A program made the translations under genes and the position numbers. The notes beneath the pieces are model-generated. The model made no database searches and had not been told where the DNA came from. It saw nothing but the letters and a program-made list of their open reading frames with translations. 64,000 bases of DNA from a virus. The first letter of the stretch is position 1. Each line of letters opens with the position of its first letter. The stretch is taken from the IMG/VR virus record IMGVR_UViG_3300004369_000004, positions 36,864-100,863 of that record, one strand, 5' to 3'. Shown here piece by piece: positions 58,609-64,000 of this stretch.

Positions 58609-59714
58609 GTGAAACTAATACACCAACTCAAAGAGATTTAATACAGTCAGAAGCATTAAGTAAAATTGTTAACAAGACAAGAGCAGGTCTCGATATATCT
58701 ATGGGAGTCGGTAAGACTTATATAGGTCTTCAATACTTGCAGAAGGTTACGGGGCTGTTCGAGAAGATTCTTGTAGCAGCTCCTAAGCGTTCTATATTTG
58801 AGTCTTGGAAGAACGATGCTATTAAGTTTGATATGGAACCTATCTTAGAAAAGATTACGTTTACTACTTATATCTCTCTTAATAAGCATAATCCTTCTGA
58901 TTATACTGTGCTGATACTTGATGAAGCGCACAATGCTAAAGACTCTCATAGATCTTTCTTAAGTAACTTTAAAGGCAGAATTCTTGGCTTAACAGGTACT
59001 CCTCCTAAATGGGGCAGTTCTGAACAAGGCATGATCATGCATGAATTTTACCCTATTGCTTACAGCTACACAGTAGATAATGCTGTGTCTAGTGGCATTC
59101 TAAACGATTACGCTATTTTTATACATCCTGTGAATCTATCTGATGCAAAAGATATGAAAACAAAGCAGGGTTGGTATACTAGCGAGTATCAGCAGTATAA
59201 CTATCTAACTAGAAGAGTAGATGAAGCTGTTGGTCAGTCTTCGTTTAAGATGAATGTCTTGCGGCTTAGTGCTATGAAGCAGTTTAAATCTAAAGAAACT
59301 TATGTTGAAAAGTGTTTAAAGCTGATCAAACCAGAAGATAAGTGTTTGATATTTTCCAACACAACAGAACAAGCAGATAGAATATGTGAGCATTCTTACC
59401 ACTCTAAAAACTCTAAAGAAGTTAATAACAATAACTTAGAAGCTTTTAAGAATGGTACTATCACACGCCTTTCTGCAGTAGAACAACTGAGCGAAGGTAT
59501 TACTATACCTAATCTAAAACACATTATTATTATGCATGCTTACGGCAATGAGAAAAAAGCATCGCAAAAAATAGGACGAGCGTTAAGACTTAACCCTGAT
59601 GAGAAATCAAGTATTCACATACTAGCTTATAAGAATACTGTAGATCAGAAATGGGTTAATCAGTCTTTAGAATCTTTTGACAAAACAAAAATTAAAACGG
59701 CAAACATAAAATGA
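58605..59714 (+). CDS. Superfamily 2 helicase (369 aa)
   Basis: Walker A MGVGKTY at residues 33-39, motif Ia-like VAAPKR, DEAH box at 106-109 (LILDEAHNAK), motif III TGTPP (130-134), a C-terminal RecA domain with IFSNTTEQADRI, and motif VI QKIGRALRL (321-329). This is a compact SNF2/DEAD-like helicase of the kind that crAss-like phages encode in the replication block. It could unwind replication intermediates, act in recombination or displace host proteins from DNA; the residues do not decide. It is coupled by overlap to the glucosaminidase gene and by four bases to the next gene. Confidence 0.85.
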   Translation: MSETNTPTQRDLIQSEALSKIVNKTRAGLDISMGVGKTYIGLQYLQKVTGLFEKILVAAPKRSIFESWKNDAIKFDMEPILEKITFTTYISLNKHNPSDYTVLILDEAHNAKDSHRSFLSNFKGRILGLTGTPPKWGSSEQGMIMHEFYPIAYSYTVDNAVSSGILNDYAIFIHPVNLSDAKDMKTKQGWYTSEYQQYNYLTRRVDEAVGQSSFKMNVLRLSAMKQFKSKETYVEKCLKLIKPEDKCLIFSNTTEQADRICEHSYHSKNSKEVNNNNLEAFKNGTITRLSAVEQLSEGITIPNLKHIIIMHAYGNEKKASQKIGRALRLNPDEKSSIHILAYKNTVDQKWVNQSLESFDKTKIKTANIK

Positions 59715-60001
59715 ACACCAGGGGAGAAATTAGACTAAATGAAGAAATGTTGGATAACATGGGCTTCAAGAAAATGAAATTTAAAAGCAGTGAAGGCTCT
59801 GTTCTATATTGTTGGAAGCTTGATATTGCTGCAGATGTAGAAGATTTTTACCTTGTTACTAACTCTTCACAGGAATCTAACTTTCCTGTTGTTCATTTTA
59901 GCAATACTGATACTTACGAGTTTCAGTTTGCGGAACCTCTTATTGTATTATTAAATATATTACAATCTAATTGTCAAATAGAAGAATTTAAAATAAATTA
60001 A
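59711..60001 (+). CDS. Small hypothetical protein coupled to helicase (96 aa)
   Basis: This 96-residue protein of mixed structure (RGEIRLNEEMLDNMGFKKMK; VLYCWKLDIAADVEDFYLVT; EFQFAEPLIVLLNILQSNC) starts in the last bases of the helicase gene. It contains no recognised motif. The overlap suggests balanced production with the helicase, possibly as a partner. It is otherwise uncharacterised. Confidence 0.5.
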   Translation: MNTRGEIRLNEEMLDNMGFKKMKFKSSEGSVLYCWKLDIAADVEDFYLVTNSSQESNFPVVHFSNTDTYEFQFAEPLIVLLNILQSNCQIEEFKIN

Positions 60002-60028
60002 ATCATTAACTAACTGTAAATCAATCAA

Positions 60029-60232
60029 ATGAAAAATTCAAATCAAAAAACTTTTAACGAAGTTCTTGACGAATTAAATCGTCTTTTAGAAGAAGACTTT
60101 ATAAGATTCAGAGAAGAACTTAAGAAGCTGTCTGTCCGAGAAAAAATGGACACAGTTTTTGAAAATCCGCTTAATTCATCTACATTCGTAGATGATGAAG
60201 GTAACAGACAAGGAACTGATGAAAAAATTTAA
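60029..60232 (+). CDS. Small acidic helical protein (67 aa)
   Basis: This 67-residue protein is highly charged helix (NEVLDELNRLLEEDFIRFRE-type, then ELKKLSVREKMDTVFENPLN) with an acidic end. The overlap with the next ATG (ATGAAAAAATTTAA) suggests coupling. No family recognised. Confidence 0.45.
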   Translation: MKNSNQKTFNEVLDELNRLLEEDFIRFREELKKLSVREKMDTVFENPLNSSTFVDDEGNRQGTDEKI

Positions 60233-60377
60233 ATCGCTTCACTTGAAGATAACAAAAGAATTCATCGACTACTGTAATACTAATGATATAGACCTGATCA
60301 AATGGTACAGGTGGCAACTTCATTTAATCTGGGAACAGAGAAACATGAAGAAAAAGTATTACAAAGTCAAAAATTAA
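60219..60377 (+). CDS. Small basic helical protein (52 aa)
   Basis: The most likely start is the ATG at 60219, which overlaps the preceding stop; an alternative Met at 60192 would lengthen the overlap by nine codons. The chain is Lys/Trp-rich (KKFKSLHLKITKEFIDYCNT; WYRWQLHLIWEQRNMKKKYY). Strong overlap with neighbours and typical early-block codon use support expression. Function unknown. Confidence 0.45.
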   Translation: MKKFKSLHLKITKEFIDYCNTNDIDLIKWYRWQLHLIWEQRNMKKKYYKVKN

Positions 60378-60388
60378 ATCAAAACATT

Positions 60389-60955
60389 ATGGGTATGGAT
60401 ATTTACGGGCTTAATCCTATGTTAGTAGGTGAAAAGCCAGAGTTGGATTTTAGCAATGCAACTGATCAGGAAAAACAAGATTTCTTTAAAGCTATGAATA
60501 AGTGGGAGGATGAAAATCCTGGATTTTATTTTAGAGCAAACATCTGGTCTTGGAGACCAATTAGTATTTTAATCAATCACGTTAATAAGTTTTATAACTT
60601 AGGAATTGATACTAGTGAATTTGATTATAATAGCGGTCATGGTATTGAAGATCAAGAAACATGCGATAGACTTGCAGATACTCTTGAGTATGTTCTTGAA
60701 AACGATGAAGACATGCAAGATCATGATGATCGAATCTTTTTCTCTTTTGGCATGTGGGTCAACGATGAAGGTAGTTTATTAAGTAGTGATGAAAACGAGG
60801 AACTTAATGCTGAGTATGAAATCGGTAAGATTATGTACACTCCTGTAGTTACAGCTAGTGGTAAGGTTGTTAAACCTGCTTACAGTACTTCTAAGTCTCA
60901 TCTGGAAAAGTTTATTGCTTTTTTGCGTAATTGTGGCGGTTTTGAAATTTGGTAA
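60389..60955 (+). CDS. Conserved phage hypothetical protein (188 aa)
   Basis: Start chosen at 60389 (MGMDIYGLNPMLVGEKPELD); an upstream extension of 29 codons overlaps the previous gene and is A/T spacer. The sequence MGMDIYGLNP, then FYFRANIWSWRPISILINHV, is a pattern I recognise in many phage proteins of unknown function (often annotated only as hypothetical). Residues 85-110 are acidic (LADTLEYVLENDEDMQDHDD), and the C-terminal basic/aromatic part ends FIAFLRNCGGFEIW. Nothing indicates its activity. Confidence 0.6.
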   Translation: MGMDIYGLNPMLVGEKPELDFSNATDQEKQDFFKAMNKWEDENPGFYFRANIWSWRPISILINHVNKFYNLGIDTSEFDYNSGHGIEDQETCDRLADTLEYVLENDEDMQDHDDRIFFSFGMWVNDEGSLLSSDENEELNAEYEIGKIMYTPVVTASGKVVKPAYSTSKSHLEKFIAFLRNCGGFEIW

Positions 60956-60957
60956 TT

Positions 60958-61152
60958 ATGGATATTCAACAGTTTAAAGACAAAACTAAAAAGCTTCTTA
61001 GCCAGTATCCTGCTTACGAAGAGGAAATCATTTCATTGCATCAACAAGCTTTAGATGCTATAGATGATGGAGCAGAAGAAGAGTTTACTGTTGTCATGCA
61101 TTATGCAGACATGTTATCAATCATTAAAGGTAGTGCATATTATGACTCTTGA
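60958..61152 (+). CDS. Small hypothetical protein (64 aa)
   Basis: This 64-residue helical protein (MDIQQFKDKTKKLLSQYPAY, EEEIISLHQQALDAIDDGAE) is acidic in the middle. The start at 60958 is preferred over an in-frame TTG nine bases earlier. It overlaps the next gene by 11 bases and follows the 188-residue gene by two. Not recognised. Confidence 0.5.
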   Translation: MDIQQFKDKTKKLLSQYPAYEEEIISLHQQALDAIDDGAEEEFTVVMHYADMLSIIKGSAYYDS

Positions 61153-61363
61153 TCAAATGGACCAACTAGTTAGAATGGGTTTTAACAAAGAACATGGAGA
61201 AAACTTCGTTTATTATGTATACAAACACAAGGGTTTTGTATTTCATACTTCTACAATCGATGAACCTTTAAAAGTTTTCTTTGGAGATGAAGGTCGATAC
61301 TGGACAGATCTAGAGAATGTTAAAAACACAATCTATTTTTTACATAACACCGAGATAGACTAA
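61142..61363 (+). CDS. Small hypothetical protein (73 aa)
   Basis: Start chosen at 61142 (MTLDQMDQLVRMGFNKEHGE) because the longer frame would overlap the preceding gene by nearly 90 bases. The chain looks like a small alpha/beta fold (NFVYYVYKHKGFVFHTSTID, FGDEGRYWTDLENVKNTIYF). No family recognised. It ends inside the terminator hairpin at 61346-61385. Confidence 0.5.
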   Translation: MTLDQMDQLVRMGFNKEHGENFVYYVYKHKGFVFHTSTIDEPLKVFFGDEGRYWTDLENVKNTIYFLHNTEID

Positions 61364-61385
61364 TCTTTCTCGGTGTTCTGTTTTG
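61346..61385 (+). terminator. Rho-independent terminator with ten-base stem
   Basis: AACACCGAGA (61346-61355) is perfectly complementary to TCTCGGTGTT (61368-61377); CTGTTTTGTT follows. The upstream arm includes the 3' end of the 73-residue gene. Confidence 0.85.
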
Positions 61386-61391
61386 TTAATG

Positions 61392-61416
61392 GGGCTCAAG
61401 AGGGCCCTTTTACTTT
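61392..61416 (+). terminator. Second terminator-like hairpin before the 138-aa gene
   Basis: GGGCTC (61392-61397) pairs with GGGCCC (61402-61407, one G-U pair) with a four-base loop, then TTTTACTTTTT. It lies directly after the first terminator and seven bases before the next ATG. Confidence 0.7.
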
Positions 61417-61422
61417 TTAATT

Positions 61423-61839
61423 ATGAAAATCAATTTAGATGTAAACAAAGATGTTCCTAAGATATACGCTATGAGTGTAGATGGAAAAGTGTTTGACGAT
61501 GGCCAAGAAAGCGGCCAACTACACTATTACTATTTAGACGGAGAAGCAGAGTATCAAAATATGTATGACATATGTTATGGGAATATCCCAGCTCACAGTA
61601 TGGCTCAATATCAAATAGTTTTTGAAGCTATTTATATAGCCACAGACGGAGAAAAGAAGGGTTGTTATGTATCGTCTTATTACGATGAAGCCTCTTCACG
61701 TATGAAAGGATACGTATGGCTTAAAGAAGACAAAGACTGTCAACCTTTTATTTCACGAGCTATTGATGCTTACGGTGTTATGAATACTTGGTATAATATT
61801 ACTATAGACGGTAAAGTAATGCTTAATCTTAACAACTAA
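61423..61839 (+). CDS. Hypothetical protein (138 aa)
   Basis: The protein shows beta-strand alternation (PKIYAMSVDGKVFDDGQESG; QLHYYYLDGEAEYQNMYDIC; QIVFEAIYIATDGEKKGCYV; WYNITIDGKVMLNLNN), as in small enzyme-like or carbohydrate-binding folds, but without catalytic motif. It is first in a new transcript after two terminators. No host-type promoter box is seen between them and its ATG. Unknown function. Confidence 0.5.
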   Translation: MKINLDVNKDVPKIYAMSVDGKVFDDGQESGQLHYYYLDGEAEYQNMYDICYGNIPAHSMAQYQIVFEAIYIATDGEKKGCYVSSYYDEASSRMKGYVWLKEDKDCQPFISRAIDAYGVMNTWYNITIDGKVMLNLNN

Positions 61840-61849
61840 CAACAACATC

Positions 61850-62089
61850 ATGACCGAAAATTATTGCGGCCGTAGTATGTGCAACAATGGATGCATATCT
61901 GAAATCAATCATGGTATACCTTGTGCACATTCGCCTATAAAATCCACTAGAATAGTGCAAGCCAAAGTAAATGGAATTGATTTATGGCGTGTTTATGTAA
62001 ATATGGAACACACTGTAACTTTTCCAACTAAAGAAGAAGCTATACGCTATTCTTCAGATCTCACTAATAACAATAACGAAAAACTTTAA
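61850..62089 (+). CDS. Small Cys-rich hypothetical protein (79 aa)
   Basis: Four Cys in the first 30 residues (ENYCGRSMCNNGCISEINHG, IPCAHS) with His residues suggest a small metal-binding fold. The remainder resembles a beta-hairpin (ARIVQAKVNGIDLWRVYVNM-like). It is placed in the transcript with the small membrane protein and thioesterase-like gene. Not recognised. Confidence 0.45.
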   Translation: MTENYCGRSMCNNGCISEINHGIPCAHSPIKSTRIVQAKVNGIDLWRVYVNMEHTVTFPTKEEAIRYSSDLTNNNNEKL

Positions 62090-62091
62090 TT

Positions 62092-62196
62092 ATGTCAGGT
62101 TCAACAATTGTAGCTATAGTTTACACAGTTGTAACTTCATTAGTTGTTTCTTATTTGTGGGTACAAATACTAACTAAGCCTAAAGATAAAGACTAA
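62092..62196 (+). CDS. Tiny single-helix membrane protein (34 aa)
   Basis: A 34-residue ORF, MSGSTIVAIVYTVVTSLVVS, then YLWVQILTKPKDKD, is almost entirely one membrane helix with a basic/acidic tail. Its stop TAA overlaps the ATG of the thioesterase-like gene by one base, and the start lies two bases after the previous stop. Exact spacing and coupling are strong evidence for a real short gene that would be missed by a length cut-off. Confidence 0.55.
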   Translation: MSGSTIVAIVYTVVTSLVVSYLWVQILTKPKDKD

Positions 62197-62612
62197 TGGA
62201 ATTACTAGCCACACACCCAGTTAAAAAAGGTGATCTAGGATTTCATGCTAATCTATTTGGCGGAAAGTTACTTGCTTGGTTAGATGCAGCAGTAGCCGCT
62301 TATGCTATGGAAACTATGCGCAACAGACGCATGGTTACTATTTCTATTGACAAGTGCGAATTTAAAAAACCAGCTAAAGAAGGCAGTCTGGTTAAGATTT
62401 ATGCCGAAGTAAGTCATATAGGAAACACAAGCGCTGTATTCAATGTAGAAGCTAGATCTTTTAATGTGTACACTCATAAACACGAAGTTATCCTTTCTAC
62501 AAACTTTACTTTCGTTAGAATAGATGAAGATGGTAATCCTATTCCTATTTCAAAAAATGTAAAAGATAACTTCTATGATCAAAACACAAAAGACGAAAAC
62601 CTTAGTGACTAA
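62196..62612 (+). CDS. Hotdog-fold acyl-CoA thioesterase-like protein (138 aa)
   Basis: The fold pattern is that of the YciA/BACH-type hotdog thioesterases. HANLFGGKLLAWLDAAVAAY (residues 17-36) contains the Asn-x-Phe-Gly-Gly box and a long central helix with Asp30 at the expected catalytic place. MVTISIDKCEFKKPAKEGSL (46-65) is the strand-turn-strand entry ('V-T--v---f-kPa--G--v'), followed by VKIYAEVSHIGNTSAVFNVE and VILSTNFTFVRIDEDGNPIP. Length matches single-domain family members. The family hydrolyses acyl-CoA thioesters; in a phage it could alter host lipids or release CoA. It is coupled by one base to a tiny membrane-protein gene and overlaps the radical-SAM gene by 38 bases. Confidence 0.75.
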   Translation: MELLATHPVKKGDLGFHANLFGGKLLAWLDAAVAAYAMETMRNRRMVTISIDKCEFKKPAKEGSLVKIYAEVSHIGNTSAVFNVEARSFNVYTHKHEVILSTNFTFVRIDEDGNPIPISKNVKDNFYDQNTKDENLSD

Positions 62613-63408
62613 AACAAATAACAATAGCTCTGACTGCATTGCGCCTAATATCATTTATGGATGTTTTGGTGGATGCGTCAATACCTATTGTTATATGTCA
62701 AGATATAACGGAGATAGAGTCTTTGTCAACGAAAATGTTGATGAGATTTTTGACTCGGTTGTGGAATGGGAAAAAGCATATGTCAAAGTACCGAACCAAC
62801 AAGATCCTGTATATACAATGGTAGACATTGCCTGTAACACAGATCTGGTTCTTATGCAGAGACATATGCCAATTCCTTTACATGATTATCTTAAGATGTA
62901 TGATGATCATGCGCAGCTTAACTCTACTATGGCTACTAAGTATCCAGGCTTACTTAAATTAGATGTAAACCATTTCAATAAAAAGCCAAGAGTTAGGGTT
63001 AGCTTAATGCCTCAGGATTACTCTAATGTACTAGAGCCCAAAATGCAGAGTATTACAAGTCGTATACAAGATATTAATCGACTTAAAGATCTAGGTTGGG
63101 AAGTACATTGTAATTACAGTCCTTTAATCTTTTTACCAAGTTGGAAAGAACAATACAATAACTTGTTTAAAGAAGTAAAAGAAATTGCAGGAGAGAATAA
63201 GTGTGAAGTAATTGCATTGACTAATCATGCAAGGCAAATGGCTAGATCTTCTGTTGAAGCTCAAGAGATGATGAAATATAGTTCAGAGATCAAGAATAAA
63301 GATGGTGTAATGAGATATCCTTTGAGCCATAAAACAAAACTTATAGCCCAGTTTAAGGAAATTTATGGGCTATACTTTAACTTGCAGACTATTAGATACA
63401 TATTTTAA
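62575..63408 (+). CDS. Radical-SAM protein, spore-photoproduct-lyase-like (277 aa)
   Basis: Residues 28-43 read YGCFGGCVNTYCYMSR: Cys30, Cys34 and Cys39 are arranged as CX3CX4C, one residue longer than the usual CX3CX2C/CX2C radical-SAM site. The surrounding APNIIYGC and CYMSRY context is that of the phage 'DNA photolyase/SPL-like' family. Later parts show HQLD-like helices and strand segments (VRVSLMPQDYSNVLEPKMQS; DLGWEVHCNYSPLIFLPSWK) typical of TIM-barrel radical-SAM enzymes. The ATG used overlaps the thioesterase-like gene by 38 bases. Function in DNA repair or base modification is inferred. Confidence 0.7.
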   Translation: MIKTQKTKTLVTKTNNNSSDCIAPNIIYGCFGGCVNTYCYMSRYNGDRVFVNENVDEIFDSVVEWEKAYVKVPNQQDPVYTMVDIACNTDLVLMQRHMPIPLHDYLKMYDDHAQLNSTMATKYPGLLKLDVNHFNKKPRVRVSLMPQDYSNVLEPKMQSITSRIQDINRLKDLGWEVHCNYSPLIFLPSWKEQYNNLFKEVKEIAGENKCEVIALTNHARQMARSSVEAQEMMKYSSEIKNKDGVMRYPLSHKTKLIAQFKEIYGLYFNLQTIRYIF

Positions 63409-63672
63409 CGGTCAACAACTAACAAAATATCGTTCATAATGTGCAATTAAAGGCACAAAAGCGGGGGCAAAATGAGCTATAAAACAACATTACACTACCC
63501 AAAGTGCCACATAATGCACAATTGTTGGGACAAATAACTATATGCAACTACACATAATAGAAAACACAAAACCAAAAATATATCCATAAACATATACCCG
63601 AACGGTAATAAACGGGCGCAGATGGTTAAAAATAGGCGCAAATTGAACCGAGCGGGAAAATATTAAAACAAA
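63409..63672 (+). other. 264-base gene-free spacer at the right edge
   Basis: I see no ORF, no host-type promoter and no strong hairpin; only a short GGCAC/GTGCC pairing (about 63453-63511) and two related segments around ATAATGTGCAATT and ATAATGCACAATT. Composition becomes locally C/G-richer near 63600-63660. The codon style of the two genes after it also changes, so this may be a module boundary. Confidence 0.5.
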
Positions 63673-63882
63673 ATGAAAACACCAGTACAAGAATTATTTG
63701 AAAAACTATGGGACACCCCAAAAGATAAGTTTACTTGGTATGCTATCCTAAAAGAAATGATTGAGAAAGAGAAAGAGGTGATTACGGACGCCTTTCTGGA
63801 TGGCAAGTTGGATGGTTGGCACAATCAATGGGCTGACGCAAATGACTACTACAACGAAACCTTTAACACCAAAGAGAAATGA
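63673..63882 (+). CDS. Small hypothetical protein (69 aa)
   Basis: This 69-residue helical protein (MKTPVQELFEKLWDTPKDKF, WYAILKEMIEKEKEVITDAF, DGKLDGWHNQWADANDYYNE) is a pattern I recognise as a common uncharacterised small protein in Bacteroidota phages and prophages. Its stop overlaps the next ATG (ATGA). The A-rich codon style (AAA, GAA, ACA) differs slightly from the block to its left. Confidence 0.5.
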   Translation: MKTPVQELFEKLWDTPKDKFTWYAILKEMIEKEKEVITDAFLDGKLDGWHNQWADANDYYNETFNTKEK

Positions 63883-64000
63883 AAACAGAAACACTAACAA
63901 CAATCAATACACCAAACTATGTAGGTGGTTATAGATTAGGAACAGACCATTATTTTCAATTTAACCTAACTTACAAACCAAATTGGTTTCATCGCACTAT
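63879..64000 (+). CDS. Unknown gene, truncated at the right edge
   Basis: The ATG at 63879 overlaps the previous stop. About 40 codons are visible (MKTETLTTINTPNYVGGYRL, then GTDHYFQFNLTYKPNWFHRT) with no stop before the end of the window. Too short to assign; likely coupled to the 69-residue gene. Confidence 0.4.
   Translation, partial: MKTETLTTINTPNYVGGYRLGTDHYFQFNLTYKPNWFHRT

Noticed and set aside
1-64000. Recoded stop codons (TAG or TGA read as amino acids), known in some crAss-like phages
   Set aside because: All recognised genes are complete with the standard code and end at sensible neighbour boundaries.
1-64000. Insertion sequences, integrase or attachment sites
   Set aside because: No transposase or integrase motif and no flanking direct or inverted repeats of that kind were found.

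Overview
This window is a piece of a tailed-phage genome of the crAss-like type (order Crassvirales) that infects a host of the phylum Bacteroidota. Four things support this. The gene order is TerL - portal - acidic scaffold - major capsid - head-tail ring proteins - IHF-like protein - very long tail 'muzzle' protein - giant cargo proteins. The genome is split into two oppositely transcribed blocks. The promoters are of the Bacteroides type (TTG-N19-TAnnTTTG). Genes lack Shine-Dalgarno sites and have A-rich leaders ending in ATTATG. I find no sign of stop-codon recoding. Family names come from reading the protein sequences; no database was searched.

Layout. (a) Positions 1-37616, minus strand: virion morphogenesis. 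Read right to left it holds a winged-helix regulator, small orphans, a TerS candidate, TerL, portal, scaffold, major capsid protein, ring/adaptor proteins, a highly expressed auxiliary capsid-like protein, Cys-rich head-fibre proteins, two tail ring/hub proteins, a 2068-residue muzzle-like protein, a ferritin-like protein, a cluster of very basic small proteins, a zincin-containing 1020-residue protein and three large cargo/ejection proteins. The last of these runs off the left edge. (b) Positions 37617-38076: a gene-free control region with the strongest late promoter and a candidate structured RNA. (c) Positions 38077-53272, minus strand: lysis and adsorption, with a holin-like protein, membrane/coiled-coil proteins, five fibre-type proteins (one with a C-terminal S74 chaperone domain) and an amidase endolysin. 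(d) Positions 53326-64000, plus strand: the early block, with orphan genes, a tRNA-Arg(UCU), a membrane-anchored glucosaminidase, an SF2 helicase, a hotdog thioesterase-like protein and a radical-SAM protein. DNA polymerase, primase and RNA polymerase genes are not in the window.

Regulation. All nine bipartite host-type promoters I could find drive the minus-strand virion/lysis block. None was found upstream of the plus-strand genes. This fits the established picture of crAss-like phages, in which an injected virion RNA polymerase reads the early genes and the host polymerase reads the rest. The early block instead starts with several strongly structured, gene-free stretches (54420-55420) and a repeated 32-base element, which may be regulatory RNAs or virion-polymerase start sites.

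Most likely novel items: the two-domain structured RNA at about 37751-37985; the hairpin-rich early leader at 54905-55260; a recurrent 'hydrophobic-x-x-Gly-Gly' motif in the cargo-cluster proteins next to a zinc-protease motif; and the phage thioesterase and radical-SAM pair.
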